This document shows, one piece after another, positions 26,527 through 33,593 of a stretch of DNA of 64,000 bases. Source of the DNA: F23-D06 sp963603365 (GTDB lineage: Bacteria > Bacteroidota > Bacteroidia > Bacteroidales > WCHB1-69); contig CAVCMI010000009.1 of assembly GCA_963603365.1 (NCBI GenBank), forward strand, positions 1 through 64,000, read 5' to 3'. The stretch's first letter is position 1. Every line of letters starts with the position of its first letter. Made by a program: the position numbers and the translations under genes. Below the pieces are notes generated by a model that saw nothing but the letters and a program-made list of their open reading frames with translations, was not told where the DNA came from and made no database searches.

Positions 26527-27171
26527 TTAATCTTCTTTTTTTGGCCATACGTTCCGCCATCCATAGAAGAAGCCAAGGTGATAGCGCGCCGCAAAATAAA
26601 ACACGACATGCCTCAATTTCCCTAACGGCATATACAGAAACAGCAGGATGCAGGCGATATAATACATGACGACAACAGCCGGGACGCACGAGAGGCACAG
26701 GTACAGCACAGTGAAGAGCTGGAATGTGGTGGTCAGAGCGTTGGAAATGTAGTCGTCTGGGGTAGTGAGCGGTTTCAAGTCTTTCGAAAATGCCCGTTTC
26801 AGCAGCATTGCGCATCCGCAGAGGCAAGCCACGGACACTACCGCAGCAAGGAGAAAACGCAATACCGGCAAGTTGTTCATCCATCGTCCGAAGAACGGGA
26901 AGAACGACAGGACGAAGATGAGCAGACTGCAGAAAGTGCCGATATGGAAAAGCATACCGGAAGCATACGTCGGGATGTGCAAGTATGCCGACTCCTTGTT
27001 TTTCGGAGCCATAGCAATCGTGTTAGCATACAAGATGCCCTTGGCCGTGTCGCCGCTCTTCTCCGACAGGTCTTTCGGCTTGCCTAACCGGACAATTCTG
27101 ACAAAAAAGGTGAACAGTCCGCAGAAACAGCACAATACAGCAGCCAGGGCGATATATTGGATTGGCAACAT
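26527..27171 (-). CDS. NarI/DsrM-like haem b membrane protein
   Basis: The 214-residue protein has a hydrophobic N-terminal segment (about 5-26), further ones at about 72-93 and 102-122, and a long hydrophobic region at 148-181. Histidines H65, H76 (in SGMLFHIGT), H188 (in KLRHVV) and H198 (in RYHLGF) are placed like the haem b ligands of the nitrate reductase gamma subunit family, which includes DsrM and HdrE. Such proteins pass electrons between menaquinol and an iron-sulfur partner. The usual partner (DsrK/HdrD-like, with CCG domains) is not adjacent. It follows dsrC by 21 bp, so a role in redox chemistry of DsrC is inferred. The assignment rests on pattern, not on alignment. Confidence 0.62.
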   Translation of the reverse strand: MLPIQYIALAAVLCCFCGLFTFFVRIVRLGKPKDLSEKSGDTAKGILYANTIAMAPKNKESAYLHIPTYASGMLFHIGTFCSLLIFVLSFFPFFGRWMNNLPVLRFLLAAVVSVACLCGCAMLLKRAFSKDLKPLTTPDDYISNALTTTFQLFTVLYLCLSCVPAVVVMYYIACILLFLYMPLGKLRHVVFYFAARYHLGFFYGWRNVWPKKED

Positions 27172-27192
27172 AAGCGCGGTTGGTTTCGGTGC

Positions 27193-27510
27193 TTATACGC
27201 AACCCTCCGGTTTCGGAAGTCCGGCAATGCGGCAGGCCCCTCTGGCAGGACCTAACGGGAACAGTTCGTATATCTCTTTCAGTTTCAGCCCTGAAGTCTT
27301 GCAGATGACGCGCACCATCGGGGCAATTCCCTTTTCTTCGTAATTTTCGCGGATGCAACGGATTATCTTCCAATGGTTTTCGTTCAACTCATCGATTCCG
27401 TCCACTTTGGCGATCGCAGCCGCCAGACCTTCTGTCCACTCCTCCGGCTTAAGCATGAAGCCGTCGCCGTCCAACTCGTACGTTTTTCCTTCGTATTCAA
27501 TGTTTGCCAT
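27193..27510 (-). CDS. dsrC: DsrC-family sulfur carrier with both redox cysteines
   Basis: Small sulfur-relay protein. From the ATG at 27508-27510 it is 105 residues, the family's standard length; an upstream extension would cross the promoter. The C-terminal arm reads GPARGACRIAGLPKPEGCV, giving Cys93 and the penultimate Cys104 ten residues apart, the same spacing as dissimilatory DsrC. TusE-type proteins keep only the penultimate cysteine, so this is a true DsrC form able to make an intramolecular disulfide or trisulfide. dsrAB, dsrK and dsrJOP are absent from the window. The next gene is a NarI/DsrM-like cytochrome b. Transcription starts from one arm of a perfect inverted repeat shared with pnuC. 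Confidence 0.88.
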   Translation of the reverse strand: MANIEYEGKTYELDGDGFMLKPEEWTEGLAAAIAKVDGIDELNENHWKIIRCIRENYEEKGIAPMVRVICKTSGLKLKEIYELFPLGPARGACRIAGLPKPEGCV

Positions 27511-27528
27511 AATTACAAGTGTTTTACA

Positions 27529-27580
27529 GGCGGCAAAAATACAAAAAAAACGACACTTCATTTTTTGTATTTTTGCCGCC
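27529..27580. promoter_or_regulatory. Divergent dsrC/pnuC promoters in a perfect 20-bp inverted repeat
   Basis: The left arm (27529-27548) is the exact reverse complement of the right arm (27561-27580, TTTTTTGTATTTTTGCCGCC), with a 12-bp spacer. Each arm holds a TATTTTTG -7 element (27541-27534 on minus for dsrC, 27568-27575 on plus for pnuC). The GCCGCC just beyond each -7 is also symmetrical. The same 20-mer occurs upstream of the TM1266-hydG operon. Confidence 0.8.
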
Positions 27581-27598
27581 GTTTCTGCTCAAAAATGT

Positions 27599-28195
27599 AT
27601 GGATGCTATTGAAATAGTCGGCGCAGTCATCGGACTCATCTACCTGTTCCTTGAATACAAAGCCCATGTAAGTCTTTGGCCTGTCGGCATTCTGATGTCG
27701 TTGTTTTATGTGGTCATTTTTTTCCATGGGAAGTTCTATGCTGATGCTGCCCTTAACCTGTATTACATCGGCGCCAATGTTTACGGCTGGATTTTCTGGG
27801 TGAAAAAACGGAAGAAAGACCCCGAGGGGAATGAAGAGGAGATTCCGATATCCCGTATTCCCGTCCGCAGTCTGCTCAAGTCTATGACAGTGACCGCTGC
27901 GCTTTGGCTGGCGTTTTCGTCTGTCTTGAAATTCTTTACCGACAGCACAGTCCCTATAGGCGACGGATTCACCACCTCGCTGAGTATTGTGGCCATGTGG
28001 ATGCTGTCGCGCAAATATGCCGAACAATGGCTTCTGTGGGTGATCGTTGACCTTGTTTCAGTCATCCTTTATACTTGGAAAGGCCTCTACCCTACGGCCG
28101 TTCTTTTCTCTATTTATACGTTGATCGCGGTTGTCGGCTATCTGAAGTGGCGGAAGCTGGCCGTCACCCCTTTGCCTTCAGGTAGTGGTCAATGA
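27599..28195 (+). CDS. pnuC: PnuC-family nicotinamide riboside (or other vitamin) transporter
   Basis: Inner-membrane facilitator of the PnuC family, normally importing nicotinamide riboside for NAD synthesis. The 198 residues form about seven membrane segments, starting MDAIEIVGAVIGLIYLFLEY. Family features are the N-terminal YKAHVSLWPVGIL, NLYYIGANVYGWIFWVKK near 53-70 (Trp/Tyr-rich binding-site motif) and WVIVDLVSVILYTWKGLYPTA near 150. Some family members (PnuT) carry thiamine; no TPP riboswitch is present here and the leader is only about 20 bases, so nicotinamide riboside is favoured but not proved. It overlaps trmH tail to tail by 32 bp. Confidence 0.88.
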   Translation: MDAIEIVGAVIGLIYLFLEYKAHVSLWPVGILMSLFYVVIFFHGKFYADAALNLYYIGANVYGWIFWVKKRKKDPEGNEEEIPISRIPVRSLLKSMTVTAALWLAFSSVLKFFTDSTVPIGDGFTTSLSIVAMWMLSRKYAEQWLLWVIVDLVSVILYTWKGLYPTAVLFSIYTLIAVVGYLKWRKLAVTPLPSGSGQ

Positions 28196-28856
28196 TGCTG
28201 TCCGGGTCACGAACGCTTTTCTGAAGCCAGCTGAGATAGAGCGAGCGGGTCTCTTCCGGGTCAAGATGCCAGTCAACCGCCGAGCGACGCAGTTTTTCGG
28301 TGAAACCGGAGAGTATTATGGCAACCGAGTTGGAGATGTTGAAGCTTTCGGTAAACCCGTACATCGGTATCAAGGCATTACAGTCTGCATATTGCACGGC
28401 TTCGTCCGAGAGACCGGTCAACTCTGTGCCGAACAAGAATGCGGTTTTCTGCTCCACAGGCAAATCCCATACGGATGTTTTCCGCTCGTCGGGAAGTGTG
28501 GCCACTACCCTATATCCTTTGTCATGAAGGTCGTCAATGCACTTCTTTACATTGTCCTCCCCATTCGGATAACGATGCAGGGTCAGCCATTTGTCGGCTC
28601 CCATGCTGATGTCGCGGTGTATCTCAAACTCGTTCCGGTTCTCTAAGATGTAAGCGTCTTGTATACCGTAACATTCGCAAGTGCGCATCACGGCACTGAT
28701 GTTCTGTGTTTGGTACAGGTCTTCCAGCACAACAGTGACATGCCGTGTGCGGTTCGCCAGCACTTCCGCCATTCTGTTGCGGCGGACTTCTGTGACAAAT
28801 CCTGACAAATATGCTATGATTTCTTCGCGCAGCGTTGGGTTGGTGATGTCTCTCAT
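28164..28856 (-). CDS. TrmH-family tRNA/rRNA 2'-O-methyltransferase
   Basis: SPOUT-class methyltransferase, most like TrmH, which methylates the 2'-OH of G18 in tRNA using S-adenosylmethionine. The 230 residues include NRTRHVTVVLEDLYQTQNISAVMRTCECYGIQ (about 32-63, with the conserved N-x-x-A-x-x-R-T), FLFGTELTGLSDEAV (motif 2, near 142) and MYGFTESFNISNSVAI (motif 3, near 166) that form the SAM-binding knot. The C-terminal extension is typical of TrmH rather than RlmB. It has no operon partner, being preceded by the hup terminator and overlapping pnuC at the 3' end. Confidence 0.88.
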   Translation of the reverse strand: MRDITNPTLREEIIAYLSGFVTEVRRNRMAEVLANRTRHVTVVLEDLYQTQNISAVMRTCECYGIQDAYILENRNEFEIHRDISMGADKWLTLHRYPNGEDNVKKCIDDLHDKGYRVVATLPDERKTSVWDLPVEQKTAFLFGTELTGLSDEAVQYADCNALIPMYGFTESFNISNSVAIILSGFTEKLRRSAVDWHLDPEETRSLYLSWLQKSVRDPDSIIDHYLKAKG

Positions 28857-28874
28857 AATAATTGTCGACCAAAC

Positions 28875-28903
28875 AAAAAAAGCCCTGACTTAAGGGCTTT
28901 TTC
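28875..28903 (-). terminator. hup terminator
   Basis: AAAAAGCCCT and AGGGCTTTTT form a stem with a 6-nt loop, flanked by A and T runs. It lies 20 bp after the hup stop on the minus strand and could work in both directions. Confidence 0.8.
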
Positions 28904-28922
28904 ACGTCTTTTGTTTTGAAAA

Positions 28923-29186
28923 TTAGAATTTCAGTTCTGAACCAGCCTTGAAACGGACAATTGACTTGGCCGGAATATCAATTTCAGTGTTGGTTTGGGG
29001 ATTACGGCCTTTTCTTGCGGCACGCTCTTTCACTTCAAATGCGCCGAAGCCTGTGATAGAAATCTTGTCCCCTTTCTTCAAGGCCTCACTCGTGGTGGCT
29101 GTGAAAGCATCGAGTGCGCTTTTTGCCTGAGCCTTTGTAAGACCGGCCTTGTCAGCCATTGCAGCGATTAAATCATTCTTGTTCAT
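28923..29186 (-). CDS. hup: HU-family DNA-binding protein
   Basis: Histone-like protein that bends and compacts DNA as a dimer. The 87 residues begin MNKNDLIAAMADKAGLTKAQAK and include KGDKISITGFGAFEVKERAARKGRNPQTN, the beta-arm signature of HU (GFGxFxVxxRxARxGRNPxT), ending VRFKAGSELKF. Monocistronic, with its own promoter and a strong terminator. Confidence 0.97.
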   Translation of the reverse strand: MNKNDLIAAMADKAGLTKAQAKSALDAFTATTSEALKKGDKISITGFGAFEVKERAARKGRNPQTNTEIDIPAKSIVRFKAGSELKF

Positions 29187-29227
29187 TGTTTTTTAATTTG
29201 TAAAGTTAAAATATTATTTGACGAGTG

Positions 29228-29235
29228 CAAATGTA
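29228..29235 (-). promoter_or_regulatory. hup promoter, -7 element
   Basis: The minus strand reads TACATTTG followed by CACTCG, an exact TAnnTTTG match, 41 bp before the hup ATG. Confidence 0.6.
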
Positions 29236-29344
29236 ATAAAAAACAAATAGACCTCGTTGCTTTTCTCTTTTTTTTGTTTTTTTCTGATACTTTTAAAAAA
29301 AAAAAGCAAGATTCTTTCCCTGTCTCCTATATAATATTATTGTA

Positions 29345-30301
29345 TCAGAAGAGTTCAAGGATGAAACTATCCTTCCTGAAACCTGCCAGGAATTTCGCTG
29401 TCTCAAGCCGTTTTTTCCCCTCTAATTGCAATTCCGTGATTGCAATTTCGGCATCTTTTGTCGATACGAGCATCATTTCATTGTCGAGTACAGTAATCAC
29501 ACCCGGCTTTCCCGGGCTCTTCTTTCCCGTTATTTGACATGACAGGATCTTAAGGTTCATGTTATGTTCCTCTCCGTTCTCGATGCACTTTATATAAGAG
29601 AATGAGGCGGGATAAGGGGACAGCCCTCTGACTTTATTGTAAATATGTTCTGCGGTATCGTTCCAGTCGATGTGCATATCTTCCCTGAAAATCTTGGGTG
29701 CCGGCTTCAGTTCGCCATCATTGCATTGCGGGAAAGTCTGCACGTTGTCAGAGGAGAGCATTTGCAGCGTCTCCACGGCAAGTGATGCTCCTGCAATCAT
29801 GAGTTTGTCGTGCAGGGTTCCGGCAGTGTCGTTCCGTGTGACAGGCACAGTTTTGCGTGCCAGCACGGCGCCGGTGTCTGTATGCTCGTCGAGCAGGAAA
29901 GTGGTGACGCCGCTTTCCGTTTCTCCGTTGATGATTGCCCATTGGATAGGCGCCGCTCCCCGATATTGCGGCAACAGAGAAGCGTGTACGTTAAAAGTTC
30001 CTTTCGGCGGCATGGTATAAACCTGTTTCGGCAGCATCCGGAAAGCCACGACTACAAAAACGTCGGCGTGCAGTTGCTGAAGATTCTGCACAAACGCCTC
30101 GTCTTTGAGTCTTTCGGGTTGCATCAGGAACAATCCGTGTTCCAGCGCATACGTTTTCACGGCCGAAAAGCGGAGGCGTTGTCCGCGTCCTGCCGGCTTG
30201 TCCGGTGTTGTGACCACCCCGACAACCTCGTGACCGTGTTCGCGTATGCTGTCGAGCACCGCGACGGCAAATTCCGGCGTGCCCATAAAAACCACTTTCA
30301 T
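29345..30301 (-). CDS. fmt: Methionyl-tRNA formyltransferase
   Basis: Formylates Met-tRNAi using 10-formyltetrahydrofolate to make the initiator tRNA. The 318 residues start MKVVFMGTPEFAVAVLDSI and contain TPDKPAGRGQ, the catalytic region GTFNVHASLLPQYRGAAPIQWAIINGE (about 105-131; Asn, His and later Asp of the formyltransferase triad), and DTGAVL. The OB-like C-terminal domain ends normally. It is third in the TPR-ribH-fmt operon, starting 6 bp after ribH. Confidence 0.97.
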   Translation of the reverse strand: MKVVFMGTPEFAVAVLDSIREHGHEVVGVVTTPDKPAGRGQRLRFSAVKTYALEHGLFLMQPERLKDEAFVQNLQQLHADVFVVVAFRMLPKQVYTMPPKGTFNVHASLLPQYRGAAPIQWAIINGETESGVTTFLLDEHTDTGAVLARKTVPVTRNDTAGTLHDKLMIAGASLAVETLQMLSSDNVQTFPQCNDGELKPAPKIFREDMHIDWNDTAEHIYNKVRGLSPYPASFSYIKCIENGEEHNMNLKILSCQITGKKSPGKPGVITVLDNEMMLVSTKDAEIAITELQLEGKKRLETAKFLAGFRKDSFILELF

Positions 30302-30307
30302 CGCTTG

Positions 30308-30814
30308 CTATTCTTCAGCCTCTTTTTGAGTCCGACGTTTCATCTCTATCATCTTGAGACAACTGACGGCGCCCTCTACGCCCTTATTGCCATGCTTCCC
30401 GCCGGAACGGTCTTCGGCCTGCTGCATATCGTTGCAAGTAAGCACGCTGAAGATGGTGGGTTTGCCGTATTTCAGTCCTACATCCATAATGCCCTGTGCT
30501 ACAGCGTGGGCGATAAACTCAAAATGGCGTGTCTCGCCTTGGATGATACAACCTACACAGACAACTCCGTCCAGTTCAATATTGCGGAACATAATTTCTG
30601 CCGCAGAGGGAAGTTCAAAACTGCCTGGAACGTGCTGCACAAAGATGTTTCCTGCCGGCACCCCATAGCCAGTCAAGGTGTCGTAAGCCCCATGAAACAA
30701 AGATTCGGTAATGTGGTCGTTCCATTCGCTGACCACAATACCGATCCTTATGTCTTGAGCAGAATTAAAAGTAAATGGGGTAAATTCAGAGAGATTTTGT
30801 TTCTTTTCTGTCAT
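30308..30814 (-). CDS. ribH: 6,7-dimethyl-8-ribityllumazine synthase
   Basis: Penultimate step of riboflavin synthesis, joining 5-amino-6-ribitylaminouracil with 3,4-dihydroxybutanone phosphate; it forms large icosahedral or pentameric shells. The 168 residues contain RIGIVVSEWNDHITESL (about 24-40), VPGSFELPSAA (near 65), CVGCIIQGETRHFEFIAHAVAQGI (near 90, with catalytic His in the RHFEF region), and SVLTCNDMQQAEDR. It sits 7 bp after the TPR gene and before fmt. No FMN riboswitch was seen. Confidence 0.96.
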   Translation of the reverse strand: MTEKKQNLSEFTPFTFNSAQDIRIGIVVSEWNDHITESLFHGAYDTLTGYGVPAGNIFVQHVPGSFELPSAAEIMFRNIELDGVVCVGCIIQGETRHFEFIAHAVAQGIMDVGLKYGKPTIFSVLTCNDMQQAEDRSGGKHGNKGVEGAVSCLKMIEMKRRTQKEAEE

Positions 30815-30821
30815 TCAAATC

Positions 30822-31526
30822 CTATTTTGAAACTTTCTGCTGAGCTCTTTCCACATATTGGGAAATGTTCATTTTGTTGTATTCGGTGTAGAATCTGTCC
30901 TCAATCTGACGGTAAGCAGACAAGGCTTCGTTCCATTTTTCCTGTCTTTCATAAAGTTGTCCCATCTTAAAAAGGGCTATGGGCGTAAAGAAAGGATCTT
31001 CGCTTTTGGTTGCTTTTTTATAATACTTCAATGCGGCAGCCTCATCGCCTTGCTCGTCGTAAAGGTCGCCGATGGTAGCCTGACATGCGTACCAGAGCAC
31101 ATCCTCTTTTTTCTTGAATTTCTTGAGATAGGAAAGGGCTTCGTCTTTTTGGCCAAGTTTAAGATAGCAAAGACCGGCATAATAGCGCGCCGTGTTTGCG
31201 GTCTTGGTCATCTTATAGCTGCTGGCAATCGAGAGGAAGCCGTCATTTTCGTCGTTGCCCTCCAACGCTTGATTCAGTGAAAGGGAGTCGCCCGCCATAA
31301 GAAGGTTGATCGGCGTAGTCATCTGTGCTGAAGCTTCAGCGTTTCTTTTCTGTATATAGAAGCGGTTCAGGGCGATGAGCGCACATGCTATAACCAAAAT
31401 GCCGATGAGGACACCGTAAATGATATTCTGATATTTATTGAAGAAATCGAGAATCTTTGTTACAATATTTTCTTTTTTCTCTTGCTGGTCAACTTTCTTT
31501 GTACCTATTTTTTCGTTACTTGCCAT
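30822..31526 (-). CDS. Membrane-anchored TPR protein
   Basis: The 234-residue protein (ATG at 31524-31526) has a short basic cytoplasmic N-terminus, one membrane segment at about 36-56 (IIYGVLIGILVIACALIAL) and a periplasmic region with tetratricopeptide repeats: YYAGLCYLKLGQKDEALSYL, IGDLYDEQGDEAAALKYYKKA, and FKMGQLYERQEKWNEALSAY. The layout resembles YfgM, a periplasmic chaperone-like partner of the Sec translocon, but this is only a shape comparison. It leads the operon with ribH and fmt. A start at 31589 is rejected because it would run over the promoter. Confidence 0.8.
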   Translation of the reverse strand: MASNEKIGTKKVDQQEKKENIVTKILDFFNKYQNIIYGVLIGILVIACALIALNRFYIQKRNAEASAQMTTPINLLMAGDSLSLNQALEGNDENDGFLSIASSYKMTKTANTARYYAGLCYLKLGQKDEALSYLKKFKKKEDVLWYACQATIGDLYDEQGDEAAALKYYKKATKSEDPFFTPIALFKMGQLYERQEKWNEALSAYRQIEDRFYTEYNKMNISQYVERAQQKVSK

Positions 31527-31555
31527 AGCTGTTGATAATAATGATTTTTGAGGCG

Positions 31556-31563
31556 CAAAAATA
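31556..31563 (-). promoter_or_regulatory. Promoter of the TPR-ribH-fmt operon
   Basis: The minus strand reads nine T, then GTATTTTTGCG after one A, with TATTTTTG at 31563-31556, 29 bp before the ATG. Confidence 0.65.
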
Positions 31564-31688
31564 CATTTTTTTTTGATGTGCCTGACCATTCCGCCATTTT
31601 ATATTATAGTCGTCAATGATATTCTGGCAAACAACTTCATTACGTGCAATTCTTTGCTTTTTTTCATACCCGAGTCTTGCATAACTTC

Positions 31689-31708
31689 TTTTTTGTATTT
31701 TTGCCGCC
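31689..31708 (+). promoter_or_regulatory. Promoter of the TM1266-hydG operon
   Basis: TTTTTTGTATTTTTGCCGCC, identical over all 20 bases to the arms of the dsrC/pnuC inverted repeat. The -7 element TATTTTTG is at 31696-31703 and the ATG is 37 bp after it. Confidence 0.75.
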
Positions 31709-31740
31709 TGAAACAACAACCTAATCCAGAAGTGTTACTG

Positions 31741-31989
31741 ATGGAAAAGCGAATTGGAACAATAACAATACTTGTGCTCGACCGCAGCGTTGCGCCGACA
31801 GTGAACAACGTGATTTCAGACAATGCTGAAATTGTGCTTGCTCGCCAAGGGCTGCCCTTTCAGCACCGCAATGTGGCAGTCATCTCGCTTATCGTTGAGG
31901 GAACTGTCAACGAAATCAATACACTTTCCGGGAAATTAGGCAGAATCGACCATGTTGAAGTCAAGGTGGCTGTGACCAAACTTGCATAG
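31741..31989 (+). CDS. TM1266-family putative regulator of the [FeFe]-hydrogenase system
   Basis: An 82-residue ACT/NikR-C-like protein: MEKRIGTITILVLDRS, then ...LARQGLPFQHRNVAVISLIVEGTVNEINTLSGKLGRI. This matches the TM1266 family, short regulators found beside hydrogenase maturation genes and proposed to sense a ligand, although the function is not proved. The ATG at 31741 is chosen; an upstream open frame crosses the promoter. It is 55 bp before hydG and almost certainly cotranscribed with it. Confidence 0.85.
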   Translation: MEKRIGTITILVLDRSVAPTVNNVISDNAEIVLARQGLPFQHRNVAVISLIVEGTVNEINTLSGKLGRIDHVEVKVAVTKLA

Positions 31990-32044
31990 CATGTCGCTTT
32001 TTGAATAATTTTACAAAAACAAACAACAATTAATACATAAAGCA

Positions 32045-33499
32045 ATGAAATTCAACCCGGAAAAATGCAGAATCCCTGACGAAACAGGGAAACCGTTCAT
32101 CGACGCCGATGAATTGTGGGACTATATCAACAACACTAAAAGCACGCCTGAACGGGTGCATGAGATTATCAAGAAGTCGCTCGACAAGAACCGTCTTACG
32201 CTGGAGGAGACTGCCGTACTCATCAACACCGAAGACCCTGCGTTGGTAGAAGAGATCAAGGAGGGTGCGCGCGAACTGAAACGTCGGATTTACGGCAACC
32301 GCATTGTGCTGTTCGCGCCGCTGTATGTCGGCAACTACTGCATCAACAACTGCAAATACTGCGGGTTCCGCTCTTCAAACAGCAACCAAGTCCGCGCCAC
32401 GCTTACAGATGAGGAACTCGTACACAACGTTGAAGCCCTCGAGGATGACGGCCAAAAGCGTCTTATCCTGGTCTATGGAGAATCGCCCAAGTACTCGCCG
32501 GAATACATTGCCCACACCGTTGAGTTGACCTACGCCACCAGGAAGGGCAACGGTTCCATCCGCCGCGTCAACATCAACGCAGCGCCGCTGGATGTGGAGG
32601 GATTCCGCACTGTGAAGAAAGCCGGCATCGGCACCTACCAGATCTTTCAGGAGACCTACCACCCCGAGGCATACAAGCTTTACCACCCCGCCAACACCCG
32701 GAAAGGCAACTACGAGTGGCGGCTCACCGCAATGGACCGCGCCCAGGAAGCCGGCATCGACGACAACGGACTTGGCGTGCTCTTCGGACTTTATGACTGG
32801 CGTTTTGAAGTGATGGCCATGATCCGTCATACCAACCACTTGGAGGCTTGCTTCAATGTTGGGCCGCACACCATATCTTTCCCGCGCATCAAGGACGCCT
32901 CAGGGCTCGACATCGACCGCAGATATATGGTTGACGACGACACTTTCGAGAAAGTCATTGCCATTTTCCGACTGGCCGTTCCCTACACGGGCATGATCCT
33001 CACCGCCCGCGAGACCGCAGAGTTCCGCTCCAAAGCCATCCAATACGGCATCTCGCAAATTGACGGCGGCACCAACCTGCAAATCGGCGACTATAAATAC
33101 CACAACCAAGAGACAGAGAAAAACACGGACAAGGTTGAAGACCAAAACCTCGACCGCGAGCAGTTCAAGGTGGGCGACGACCGCACATTAGGCGACATCA
33201 TCGACAAACTGCTCGACGACAACTACATTCCGAGTTTCTGCACCGCTTGCTACCGTCTTGGACGTACCGGAGAGCATTTTATGGAGTTCAGCGTGCCCGG
33301 CTTCATCAAGCGCTATTGCACGCCCAATGCCATCCTGACCCTCAGCGAATATCTGGTGGACTATGCCAAACCGGAAGTGGCCGAGAAAGGCTGGCGGGTT
33401 ATCGAGAACAATATGGAAAATGTAGATGAGAAATTCCGTGACGAACTGACAAGCCGCATCAGCCGCATCAAGAACGGTGAGCGCGACCTTTATTTCTAA
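32045..33499 (+). CDS. hydG: [FeFe]-hydrogenase H-cluster radical SAM maturase HydG
   Basis: Cleaves tyrosine to yield CO and cyanide ligands as an Fe(CO)2(CN) unit for the hydrogenase H-cluster. The 484 residues include the radical SAM motif CINNCKYCGF (CxxxCxxC, about 98-105) in a TIM barrel, and the C-terminal auxiliary cluster motif C-x2-C-x22-C, beginning at CTACYRLGRTGEHF (near 399) and ending IKRYC, which is the hallmark of HydG against ThiH. HydE, HydF and a hydrogenase are not in the window and must be elsewhere for function. A hairpin at 33548 ends the operon. Confidence 0.96.
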   Translation: MKFNPEKCRIPDETGKPFIDADELWDYINNTKSTPERVHEIIKKSLDKNRLTLEETAVLINTEDPALVEEIKEGARELKRRIYGNRIVLFAPLYVGNYCINNCKYCGFRSSNSNQVRATLTDEELVHNVEALEDDGQKRLILVYGESPKYSPEYIAHTVELTYATRKGNGSIRRVNINAAPLDVEGFRTVKKAGIGTYQIFQETYHPEAYKLYHPANTRKGNYEWRLTAMDRAQEAGIDDNGLGVLFGLYDWRFEVMAMIRHTNHLEACFNVGPHTISFPRIKDASGLDIDRRYMVDDDTFEKVIAIFRLAVPYTGMILTARETAEFRSKAIQYGISQIDGGTNLQIGDYKYHNQETEKNTDKVEDQNLDREQFKVGDDRTLGDIIDKLLDDNYIPSFCTACYRLGRTGEHFMEFSVPGFIKRYCTPNAILTLSEYLVDYAKPEVAEKGWRVIENNMENVDEKFRDELTSRISRIKNGERDLYF

Positions 33500-33547
33500 A
33501 AGGTTGCCGGAAACGGCATACTGCTGAATTTAAGTATTATATTGCAG

Positions 33548-33593
33548 AGAGATGGTTCTGGCTATCGCAAGATTTTCAGAACCATCTCTTTTA
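33548..33593 (+). terminator. hydG terminator embedded in the end of holA
   Basis: AGAGATGGTTCTG (33548-33560) and CAGAACCATCTCT (33577-33589) form a perfect 13-bp stem with a 16-nt loop, followed by TTTT on the plus strand. The right arm codes for the last residues of convergent holA, whose stop codon lies in the loop. Confidence 0.75.

Noticed and set aside
27576..27598. TPP riboswitch controlling pnuC
   Set aside because: The leader is only about 20 bases, too short for any riboswitch.
29810..30970. 386-codon plus-strand frame across fmt and ribH
   Set aside because: It covers two clear minus-strand genes and has no recognisable domain or promoter.
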